In this document: positions 11,736 to 18,559 of the stretch, one piece after another
Layout: the number at the start of each line of letters is the position of its first letter
Numbering within the stretch: position 1 is the stretch's first letter
NCBI GenBank assembly: GCA_964408025.1
Contig: CAYOXX010000065.1
Coordinates: 1-18,559, forward strand
Source: CAYOXX01 sp964408025
GTDB lineage: Bacteria; Acidobacteriota; DATKUA01
Direction: 5' to 3'
Length of the DNA stretch: 18,559 bases
The notes under the pieces: model-generated
What the model was told of the DNA's origin: nothing
The model's input: only the letters and a program-made list of their open reading frames with translations
Database searches by the model: none
Made by a program: the position numbers and the translations under genes

Positions 11736-14102
11736 TTGGTTGGCGAGTTGAGGATATCGGGCTTTTTCGCGGACCTGGTTATCGCCTTTTCGGCGGCAGC
11801 CTGCGTAGGGACGGTGTTCGCGGCCCGGGATTTCGCCTTCGGCTACGACCCGCTGCTGTTCTGGCAGGCGGGAGCGGCAGCGGCGTTGTGGCTGGCGCCG
11901 GCGCTGGCGGCGGTCTGGCTGGCCGAGTGGTTAATGGCCCGCGCGGCGAGGCGGCTGGAGCTGAGGTGGGACCGGGGCGTCTCGCGCGCGGTCTTGCGGC
12001 CTCTCCTGATCGGGCTGATTTGCCTGGCGCAGCCGATGCTGGGCTACGCGGAGATCGGAACATCCGTGCTTCTACTGGCGGCGGCCGCGGCCCTGTGGCG
12101 ATGGTGGACGGAGATCGGGAGATCTCCTCGGATTAAGGACTGGCTGGGAGACCTCGAGGAGCGGCTGGGGAAGATCGGCGACGGGTGCATCGCAGCGGCG
12201 ATCTTCATCGCGGCTCTGGCGCTTTACGCAGTGGTGATCTTTGGTGCGTTCGCTCCCCTGCCCCAGCCCGAGGGCGACGAGCCGCACTACCTGATCATCA
12301 GCTACAGCATGCTGGCGGACGGCGACGTGCTGCTGAACAATAACTACTACGAGAACCGGGACTACGAGCTCTGGCACCAGGGCTGGATCCAGGCGCACAC
12401 GAAGAAGGGGATTAACCGGGCTGCCAACGAAGAGTTCTCGATGCACACGGCGGGTTTGCCGGCGTACCTGCTGCCGTTCCTGGCGGCAGGTTTGGGGTTG
12501 GGAGGCGCGGAGGCGATCCACCTGGCCGTGAGGCTGGGGATGGCGCTGCCGGCGGCGGCGCTTGTGGCGATCCTTTACCTCTGCCTGAGCCGGCTGTTCG
12601 GACGGAGGCGAAGCTCTGTCGGTATCGCTCTGCTGGCGGGGGCGACCTGCCCGGTGCTGTTTTTCTCCTACCATGTTTTCACGGAGCTGCCGGCGGCGAC
12701 GCTCTGCCTGCTCGCCTTTTACGTGCTTTGGCGAGAGCGGAGCCCGGGGTGGGCGGCGAGAGTATTAACCGGTCTGGCGCTGGGGTCGCTGCCGTGGCTT
12801 GGCGCTAAGTATTTCGCGCTTGCTGCGCCGTTCGCGGTCCTCTGGCTGGTGAAGGAACTGAGGTGGGGCTGGTCGTGGAGCCGGGCGGCGGCGGTGGCGG
12901 CGCCGGGAGCGATACTGGGCGCGCTGTTCCTCTGGCACACGTTCAGCATGTTCGGCACACCGAGCCCTTCGGCGTACTACGTGGGGGCGGGCGGCAGCAT
13001 CTTCGAGCGGACGCCGGTGTTCCGGGTGAGCCACGCCTCGGGGCTGCTGGAGGCGGCTGCGATCGCCGGCAAGACCGGATTGTCGTACTGGGTCGACCAG
13101 CGGGAGGGGCTGCTGGCCTACGCTCCGTGGTACCTGCTGGGCGTGGCGGGCTGGTTCGGTATGGCGAGTTCGAGACGGTGGCGGGCGACGGCGTGGGCGC
13201 TGTGCGGCCTGGTGACGCCGTTTCTCTTACTCTACTGCCTGACGGGGTTCAACGGCGGGCATAGCCCGCCGGCGCGGGCGATGACGGCGATGATCTGGGC
13301 GGCGCTGATTCCGGCGGCGTGGCTGATCGGCAAGGTGTGGGCGAGGGCGCGCGAGCTGACCTTCGCGCTCGTCCTGCTTTCCCTGGTTATCTCGTCTGCG
13401 CTCCTCACCCACCCCGCCTTCCTCTACCACGATTTCCACGTGCGGGCCTCGCACCTGCTGGCCTGGCTGAGCACGCCGTTCCTGGACGCCACGGCGTTGG
13501 CGCCGTCTGTCAACAGCAGGCACTTCGAGTACTGGGGCGTGACGGCGGTCTGGCTGGCGGCGCTGTCCCTGGCCCTGGTATGGCTTGTGGTACGCAGCTT
13601 GAGGAAGAAACCGGCATCCCCCAGATGGAGTGGGGCGGGAGCGGTGGCCCTGGCGGCGGTGGCGGCGATCTGGGCGGCGGGGGCGCGGACGCCGCCGCTG
13701 GAGGAGGGGCGCTTCGAGCCGGCGGGCACCGAATACTCGCTGTGGTTCGAGCGGGGCGAGGTTTACGCCGATCCCCAGGCGTTCTGGGTGCGGACCGGCG
13801 CGCAGGAGTGGTGCTACGTGGTGAGCAGGCACCCGGTGGACAGGCTGTCGCTGCGGCTGCGTTCGCTGACGCCGAACAGCGTACGGATTACATCAGGGGG
13901 TGGAGCCCATGAGGTGAGGTTGGTCGAGCGGCAGCCGGCAAGGGTAGAAATAGAAATGGACCGCGGTTTCGGATGGGGCGGCCGTTGGGTGAGCCGTTTC
14001 GGGATTGAATCAAGAGGAGGAGTGGCCGAGGGATCGGATATCTTGCCCGGCGATGGCAGGGCGCTCGGTGTGGAGGTGAGTGTTCTACCGCGGACCGAAT
14101 GA
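11736..14102 (+). CDS. Polytopic membrane protein, GT-C glycosyltransferase-like
   Basis: Up to 788 aa. There are roughly a dozen hydrophobic helices in two blocks (about 10-125 and 150-645), then an extracytoplasmic-looking domain of about 135 residues without membrane segments, from about 650. The first loop after a helix contains PEGDEPHYLIISYSML (about 178-192), where the GDEPHY acidic pair matches the catalytic E/D motif that GT-C (PMT/ArnT-like) enzymes carry in their first large loop. NNNYYENRDYELWHQG follows, as in related bacterial proteins. Such enzymes transfer sugars from polyprenyl-phosphate carriers outside the membrane. Start uncertain: TTG at 11736 is used because no ATG occurs until deep in the second helix; another TTG is at 11748. 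It is preceded by weak ribosome signals only. The acceptor is unknown. Confidence 0.8.
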   Translation: MVGELRISGFFADLVIAFSAAACVGTVFAARDFAFGYDPLLFWQAGAAAALWLAPALAAVWLAEWLMARAARRLELRWDRGVSRAVLRPLLIGLICLAQPMLGYAEIGTSVLLLAAAAALWRWWTEIGRSPRIKDWLGDLEERLGKIGDGCIAAAIFIAALALYAVVIFGAFAPLPQPEGDEPHYLIISYSMLADGDVLLNNNYYENRDYELWHQGWIQAHTKKGINRAANEEFSMHTAGLPAYLLPFLAAGLGLGGAEAIHLAVRLGMALPAAALVAILYLCLSRLFGRRRSSVGIALLAGATCPVLFFSYHVFTELPAATLCLLAFYVLWRERSPGWAARVLTGLALGSLPWLGAKYFALAAPFAVLWLVKELRWGWSWSRAAAVAAPGAILGALFLWHTFSMFGTPSPSAYYVGAGGSIFERTPVFRVSHASGLLEAAAIAGKTGLSYWVDQREGLLAYAPWYLLGVAGWFGMASSRRWRATAWALCGLVTPFLLLYCLTGFNGGHSPPARAMTAMIWAALIPAAWLIGKVWARARELTFALVLLSLVISSALLTHPAFLYHDFHVRASHLLAWLSTPFLDATALAPSVNSRHFEYWGVTAVWLAALSLALVWLVVRSLRKKPASPRWSGAGAVALAAVAAIWAAGARTPPLEEGRFEPAGTEYSLWFERGEVYADPQAFWVRTGAQEWCYVVSRHPVDRLSLRLRSLTPNSVRITSGGGAHEVRLVERQPARVEIEMDRGFGWGGRWVSRFGIESRGGVAEGSDILPGDGRALGVEVSVLPRTE

Positions 14103-14123
14103 GTAACGCGGCCTGAAGGGATG

Positions 14124-14196
14124 CCGGGGCCTGGCCCCGGTGACAGACAGGAATGTCTGTCTTACCGAGGTGACAGACAAGAATGTCTGTCCTACC
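14124..14196 (+). repeat. Composite repeat: GC hairpin plus two tandem family A REPs
   Basis: CCGGGGC-CTG-GCCCCGG (14124-14140) is followed by family A copies at 14142-14166 (ending TTACC) and 14172-14196 (one A in place of G in the loop), with a period of 30 bp. It lies between the convergent GT-C and Fe-S oxidoreductase genes. No T-run is present, so it is not a standard terminator, though the hairpins could slow or protect either transcript. Confidence 0.8.
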
Positions 14197-14223
14197 GAGC
14201 TACTGTAACGATTTCGGCTCCCT

Positions 14224-16056
14224 CTACGTTTCGAGCAGGTGGGAGATGTCTACGACATTGAGATGGGTGTCGTCGCGCTTAATCCCCTCGCTGATCATGT
14301 TGTGGCAGAAGGGGCAGGCAGTGACTACGGTGTTGGCGCCGGTGGCGAGTATCTGGCGTATGCGCTCGTCGTCGACGCGGATGCGGTCGTCGTCCTCGAA
14401 GAAGTGGTGGGCGCCGCCGCCGGAGCCGCAGCAGTAAGAGCGCTGGCGCGAGAGCGGCATTTCGGCAACCTCAACGGCGCTGCCGGCGGTGAGGCTACGG
14501 ATGGCCTCGACGTCGCCGTAGCCCCAGCGGGAGGCGTAGCAGGGATCGTGGATGGTCGCGGCGCCGTCGGTGAAGGCTGCGCTGCGCAGCCTACCCTCAG
14601 CGAGGAGCCCTGCCAGTAGCGCGGAGTGGTGGATGGTCTCGATCCGGAACTGCGGGTCGAGCTGAGGGTAGCCTTCGGCGAGTGTCTGCAGGCAGTGGGG
14701 GCAGTGGCTGACGACGGTCTCGACACCCTGGGCCTTCATCCACTCGAGGTTCTGCGCCGCCAGCTCCTGGAAGGTGTCCTCGCCGCCGCACTTGCGGGCG
14801 GGATCGCCGCAGCATATCTCATCAGGTGAGATGCCGACATCGAGGCCGGCCTTGACGAGCAGCTCGACGAGGTGCTTGACGGTAGGAGCGAATTCGGCAG
14901 TGAGGAAGAAGCAGGAGCTCCAGACGAGGATCTTGCCGGGCTCGTAAACGGGGAGCCCCATTTCTTCGATGAGTTCTGCGCGGCGCTCGCGGTCGGTGAG
15001 CCAGACGTTGCCCTTGTTCTGCAGCGAGCGGAAGGTGGCGACCATGGTCTCGGGTATCTCGGTGCGCTCGAGCGTGAGGTGTCGGCGGTACTGCAGTATT
15101 AGTGGGAGGTGCTGGACGCCGAGCGGGCAGATCTGCTCGCATTGGCCGCAGGTCAGGCACTGCCAGACGGCCTCGGAGCTGACGGTGCCGTCGAAGAGGG
15201 CGTCGGCGGCGCGAGAGAGAAGGAGCTTCTCGAGGTCGTGAACGAGTGAGCGTGGATCGAGGGCCTTGTCGAGGCGGTTGGCGGGGCACCACTCGGTGCA
15301 GCGGCCGCACTCGACGCAGCTGAAGGCGTCGAGGCGGGACTTCCTGGCGGTGTCGGCGGGAGTTCCTACGCCGAGGGCGCTCTCCTCGGTCAGCTCCTCG
15401 ATATTCAGTTCGGGAAGCTGGCCGAATTTTTTACGCATGTAGAGAATGTTGAAGGGGCCGAGCACGAGGTGGAGGTGCTTGGAGTGCGGAATGACGACGA
15501 GGAAGAGCAGGACCGCGGAAGCGTGAATCCACCAATTGGCCCGTGCCGCGAAGCCGTCGAGGTAGGGCGCGGCGATATAGGTGACCATGAGTGTGAAGAT
15601 GAAGAGGGCGACGAGGGCGGAGGAGCCCGAGAATTTCTTGTCGAAGTATTTTGGGCGCATGACGAAGCGGCGGAAGGCGAGAGCGGCGATGGCGACGGCG
15701 ACGACGGCGCTGACGACGGTCATGAAGAGTTTGTAACCGTCGGCGACGGGGCCGTGTAGGTAGCCGCCGGTGAAGGGAAGCAGGAAGTGGTGGAGGGTGG
15801 CGGGGATGTAACAGATGAAGCCCCAGAAGACGAAGGCGTGCAGGAGGCCGGATACGGGTCGGTCGGCGATGACTTTGGTCTGCAGGATGACCTGGCTGAC
15901 GAATTTCGACAGCGCCGCCCCGAGGCCCTGCGCCCTACCGTCGGGCTCAGCCGAGAGCGTGATCCGCAGCCGCACGAACATGGCGTAGGCGAAGTAGCCC
16001 AGCATCAGCAGAAGATATAGAGCGATAAGGATCTGCTCGACCAGACCGAATTCCAT
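14224..16056 (-). CDS. Membrane Fe-S oxidoreductase, HdrD/EMO-like (b-type cytochrome, dicluster ferredoxin, two CCG domains)
   Basis: 610 aa from ATG 16054-16056, which has AAAGGTG upstream; a TTG 33 bases earlier is less likely. The N-terminal 210 residues hold five or six membrane helices with His residues suited to b heme (H73, H89, H90, H178, H191-196 region), as in NarI-like domains. Two ferredoxin motifs follow: C247-C250-C253-C257 and C300-C303-C306-C310. Two CCG domains are complete: C382, C415/C416, C452, C455; and C506, C542/C543, C581, C584, each able to bind a noncubane 4Fe-4S cluster. This layout matches the ETF:menaquinone oxidoreductase (EMO/EtfD) group and HdrD relatives, passing electrons between a soluble carrier and quinone. 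No etfAB genes are adjacent, so the partner is inferred. Confidence 0.88.
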   Translation of the reverse strand: MEFGLVEQILIALYLLLMLGYFAYAMFVRLRITLSAEPDGRAQGLGAALSKFVSQVILQTKVIADRPVSGLLHAFVFWGFICYIPATLHHFLLPFTGGYLHGPVADGYKLFMTVVSAVVAVAIAALAFRRFVMRPKYFDKKFSGSSALVALFIFTLMVTYIAAPYLDGFAARANWWIHASAVLLFLVVIPHSKHLHLVLGPFNILYMRKKFGQLPELNIEELTEESALGVGTPADTARKSRLDAFSCVECGRCTEWCPANRLDKALDPRSLVHDLEKLLLSRAADALFDGTVSSEAVWQCLTCGQCEQICPLGVQHLPLILQYRRHLTLERTEIPETMVATFRSLQNKGNVWLTDRERRAELIEEMGLPVYEPGKILVWSSCFFLTAEFAPTVKHLVELLVKAGLDVGISPDEICCGDPARKCGGEDTFQELAAQNLEWMKAQGVETVVSHCPHCLQTLAEGYPQLDPQFRIETIHHSALLAGLLAEGRLRSAAFTDGAATIHDPCYASRWGYGDVEAIRSLTAGSAVEVAEMPLSRQRSYCCGSGGGAHHFFEDDDRIRVDDERIRQILATGANTVVTACPFCHNMISEGIKRDDTHLNVVDISHLLET

Positions 16057-16341
16057 AGTCAGCACCTTTATTCTGAATTCCCCATTCAAACCCGACGATC
16101 GTGGCCATGGGAGTCAGTTTAGACGAAATAACGATGTTTTAGAAAGTCCGTAATCTTGGCCCGGGCTTCGTCTCGGCTACGGACAAGACTGCATGTCCAA
16201 ACTTTTCGGGAATATACAAGGATGTCTACCGCACCGACGCTAAGTCCGGCCATACCATCACGATGATTCGGTATTCAATCTCAACGAGGTTTATATATTG
16301 CGTAATCCGGTTTCGATCTGTGAAGTAGGTTTGGGCGCAGG
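16057..16341. other. 285-bp intergenic region
   Basis: It separates two minus-strand genes. A decayed hairpin-repeat relative (GGCTTCGTCTCGGCTACGG, near 16165) is visible. The AT-richer half (about 16265-16310) could hold the promoter of the Fe-S gene, but I see no clear -35/-10 pair. No gene is seen. Confidence 0.4.
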
Positions 16342-16902
16342 TCAGAGTTTGTAGGTGAGCTCGACTCCGTTGCCGATGGGGACGGTCACGCTCTGCGCGT
16401 CGGGCAGTTGTTTCACGTATTCGAGGTATTCGCGCATGTTGTCGGCTAGGTCGACGGCGTTGTCTGCCGCCACGAGGCTCCCCCTAACTAACCTGGGATA
16501 GAAAAGCTTGAACTGGCTCAGGTATTCCTCTTTCTCGGTGTCCATGAAGACGAAGTCGAGCGGACCCCTGAGGCTCTTCAGGAACTCGTTGGCGTCGGCC
16601 CGATGGATGGTGATGACGTCGACGAGTCCGGCGCGGCGAAAGTTCTCCGAAGCCAAGGCGACTTTGTCGGGATCGTATTCGACGGTCTCGACGCAGCCGC
16701 CGTAGGATGCGGCTGCTGTAGCGAGCCAGATAGTGGAGTAGCCGGAGGAGGTGCCAAGCTCGAGGATCCGGCGGGGTCGTTGCAGCTTGACGAGGATATT
16801 GAGGAATAAGGCTTCGTCGCGCGGGATGGCGTAGACGCCCTCGTGCTCGCGGCTGTAGCGCTCCATCTCGAGCAGCAGGTCGTGCAAGGCCGGGTCCATC
16901 AT
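16342..16902 (-). CDS. Class I SAM-dependent O-methyltransferase (family 3, COMT-like)
   Basis: 186 aa. It methylates a hydroxyl, probably on a catechol-like or other small substrate, using SAM and a divalent metal. Motif I is ILELGTSSGYSTI (46-58); the SAM-ribose acid is E75 in VEYDPDKV; metal-binding residues are D121 (FVFMDTEKEEY), D147 and N148 (AADNAV). The family hallmark of a Tyr/Phe-containing VYAIPRDEALFL before motif I is present. The length is short for the family (usually about 210-220), because the N-terminal helices are abbreviated. Tandem ATGs lie at 16902 and 16899, right behind AGGGGAG; the second is better spaced. The physiological substrate is unknown. It is divergent from uvrC. 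Confidence 0.85.
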   Translation of the reverse strand: MMDPALHDLLLEMERYSREHEGVYAIPRDEALFLNILVKLQRPRRILELGTSSGYSTIWLATAAASYGGCVETVEYDPDKVALASENFRRAGLVDVITIHRADANEFLKSLRGPLDFVFMDTEKEEYLSQFKLFYPRLVRGSLVAADNAVDLADNMREYLEYVKQLPDAQSVTVPIGNGVELTYKL

Positions 16903-17132
16903 CTCCCCTGTCTATTCGTGAGCAACAATACAATATACAGACGAAGAAAGCGGAAATATTCCGGATGATTCGCGGTTTCCCCCGGCGCCGGGCGAATTAC
17001 GGTTCGCCGCCACGCCTGAGAGGCATACCCCGCCGCGCGCGACGAGATCCAATCTGCCGTCGACGGGTTTGACGACGGAGCTCGCTTGCCCACGGCAGAC
17101 GAGGCGCATAGAATCCAAGCAGGTGCGCGAGG
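16903..17132. promoter_or_regulatory. 230-bp divergent intergenic region with GC palindromes
   Basis: It contains a perfect 12-bp palindrome CCCGGCGCCGGG (16981-16992), overlapping a GGCGAA/TTCGCC hairpin (16991-17008), and an 8-bp inverted repeat TCTGCCGT/ACGGCAGA (17053-17099). These may be operators or decayed repeats. Promoters for uvrC and the methyltransferase should lie here but are not clearly recognisable. Confidence 0.3.
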
Positions 17133-18559
17133 ATGACCAGGGAAATCCCCGAGAGACTGCAGGAGAAGCTGGGGAGGCTTCCGGCGAAGGCAGGGGTTTA
17201 TCTATTCAAGAACAAGCGCGGGCGGGTGATCTACGTCGGCAAGGCGAAAGTGCTGCGCAACCGGGTGAGGCAGTATTTCCAGAAGAGCCATAAGCTGGAG
17301 GCGAAGACGGCGGCGCTGGTTGCCGATGCGGCGGATCTGGACCTGATCGCCACGGATAACGAGCTGGAAGCGCTGATCCTGGAGAGCAGCCTGATCAAGA
17401 CGGAGAAGCCGCGCTACAACATACTCTTGCGCGACGACAAGGATTGGCTCTATTTGAAGCTAACGACGAGCGAGGAGTTCCCGCGGGCGCTGCTTGTCCG
17501 GAGGCCGGAGAAGAGTCGTGACTTGGTATTTGGCCCGTTCATTCCGGCCAATATAGCGCGGCGGACGAAGTCGATCCTGCACAAGTATTTCGGCATCCGC
17601 ACCTGCAGCCGTACGATCACCGGCGACGACCCGCGGGCCTGCCTGCAGTACGACATGGGGCGCTGCTGCGCGCCGTGCATCAGCCGGGAAGCGTGGGAGG
17701 AGTATGGGGAGAGCGTGGGGACGGCGAGGATGCTGCTGGAGGGGCGCACGTGGGAGCTGGTGGCTGAACTGAAGGAGTCAATGCGTGAGGCGAGCCGACG
17801 GCAGCTCTATGAGAAGGCGGCGGGGTGCAGGGACGCGGTGGAGGTGGCGCAGCGGCTGAGCGAGGAGCAGCGGATCGCTTCGACCGGCTTCGAGGAGCAG
17901 GATGTGTTCGCATACCACTGTGCGGAGGGCAAGGCGGCGATGGTGCTGTTCGCGGTGCGCCGCGGGCTGGTGCGCAGCAAAAAGGATTTCGCTTGGGAAG
18001 GCCTGGGCGACGCGGACACCGAGAGACTCCTGAGCACAGCGATCCAGCAGTTCTACCATGGGATCAGCTACATCCCGAAGACAATAATCGTGCAGGAGGA
18101 TTTCGAGGAGAGGCCACTACTGCAGGAGTGGCTGAGTGGGCGGCGCGGGACGAAGGTGGAGATAGCGGTGCCGCAGCGGGGCAAGAAGCGGCAACTGCTG
18201 GTGCTGGCGGTGGAGAACGCGGAGCTGGCCTGGAAGAGCAGGTTCCTGGTGACGGAGAGGGAGGCGCTGCGGGCGCTGCAGGAGGCGCTGGAGCTGCCGG
18301 CGCAGCCGAGGATCATCGAGTGCTTCGACATCAGCTCGACCCAGGGAAGCGATCAGGTGGCGAGCATGGTCAGGTGGGTGGACGGCAAGCCGCGCAAGGG
18401 CGATTTCCGCAAGTATAAGATCAAGTCGGTCGAGGGGGCCGACGACTTCGCCAGCATGCGGGAGGCGGTGCAGCGGCGCTACGCCCGCCTGGTGCGCGAG
18501 GACGGCGAGCTGCCCGACCTGGTGCTCGTCGACGGCGGCAAGGGGCAACTGGGGGCGGC
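17133..18559 (+). CDS. uvrC: UvrABC excinuclease subunit C (partial, C-terminus beyond right edge)
   Basis: 475 codons are visible. UvrC makes both incisions around a DNA lesion held by UvrB. The GIY-YIG domain (about 18-98) shows GVYLF and VIYVGKA, with Y23, Y34 and R42 in place; it cuts on the 3' side. Four cysteines, C158, C170, C178 and C182, match the UvrC 4Fe-4S cluster. A UVR domain for UvrB contact is at about 210-245. The RNase H-like 5'-incision domain begins near 393, with catalytic D399 (ECFDISST) and D467 (LVDGGKGQL). The helix-hairpin-helix end is outside the window. ATG 17133 follows GAGG immediately and AGGTG at better spacing. The gene looks intact as far as seen. Confidence 0.97.
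   Translation, partial: MTREIPERLQEKLGRLPAKAGVYLFKNKRGRVIYVGKAKVLRNRVRQYFQKSHKLEAKTAALVADAADLDLIATDNELEALILESSLIKTEKPRYNILLRDDKDWLYLKLTTSEEFPRALLVRRPEKSRDLVFGPFIPANIARRTKSILHKYFGIRTCSRTITGDDPRACLQYDMGRCCAPCISREAWEEYGESVGTARMLLEGRTWELVAELKESMREASRRQLYEKAAGCRDAVEVAQRLSEEQRIASTGFEEQDVFAYHCAEGKAAMVLFAVRRGLVRSKKDFAWEGLGDADTERLLSTAIQQFYHGISYIPKTIIVQEDFEERPLLQEWLSGRRGTKVEIAVPQRGKKRQLLVLAVENAELAWKSRFLVTEREALRALQEALELPAQPRIIECFDISSTQGSDQVASMVRWVDGKPRKGDFRKYKIKSVEGADDFASMREAVQRRYARLVREDGELPDLVLVDGGKGQLGA

Noticed and set aside
14142..14196. Two tandem 25-bp repeats considered as a CRISPR array
   Set aside because: Only two units, separated by 5 bp, with related single copies elsewhere and no cas genes; they fit REP elements.
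16899..17118. 64- to 68-residue minus-strand frames upstream of the methyltransferase
   Set aside because: They overlap the ribosome site and start of the methyltransferase, have no coding character, and lie across GC palindromes.

Overview
The window is GC-rich bacterial DNA, probably from an uncultivated lineage. The chromosomal genes (uvrC, a Tes-like radical SAM enzyme, a membrane Fe-S oxidoreductase with two CCG domains, a GT-C membrane protein) suggest a mostly anaerobic bacterium. I cannot name a phylum. Intergenic regions carry many short hairpin repeats ending in CTACA or CTACC, a style I associate with Planctomycetota-like or other candidate-phylum genomes. That association is an impression, not evidence.

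Positions 1-8650 form a phage-derived region. The minus strand, read from about 7220 down to 1, encodes: a possible 38-aa leader peptide, a sigma-70 region-4-like regulator, small terminase, large terminase, portal, a helical protein of unknown role, a virion-morphogenesis (gpG/gpS-like) protein, a scaffold-like acidic protein, and a family 2 glycosyltransferase cut by the window edge. The upstream genes are tightly packed (terminase and portal overlap by ATGA). From the portal onward, every junction is opened by 137-315 bp of hairpin repeats. No major capsid, tail, lysis, replication or integrase gene is visible. Facing this operon, at 7325-8008 on the plus strand, is a LexA/CI-type repressor with an intact S24 Ser/Lys pair. 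The intergenic region holds two good sigma-70 promoters with predicted starts almost exactly at the two ATG codons, plus an operator-like palindrome. The repressor therefore seems to control packaging genes directly. Two more minus-strand genes (an excisionase-like HTH protein and a 74-aa ORF) converge on the repressor.

Positions 8738-18559 look chromosomal: a class I glutamine amidotransferase (+), a 554-aa radical SAM protein of the tetraether lipid synthase (Tes/MJ0619) type (-), a GT-C-like polytopic membrane protein (+), an HdrD/EMO-like membrane Fe-S oxidoreductase (-), an O-methyltransferase (-), and the first 475 codons of uvrC (+), cut by the right edge.

A thread through the window is a set of at least a dozen intergenic hairpins. 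Read on the minus strand, most have GTAG directly at the foot of the hairpin, the hallmark of REP elements mobilised by RAYT/TnpA-REP transposases. All copies I found point the same way. Several differ from each other by paired, compensating changes in their stems. They occur both in the chromosomal part and between the phage genes, so the phage module has probably been resident for a long time or been domesticated. No tRNA, rRNA, CRISPR array or insertion sequence was seen.
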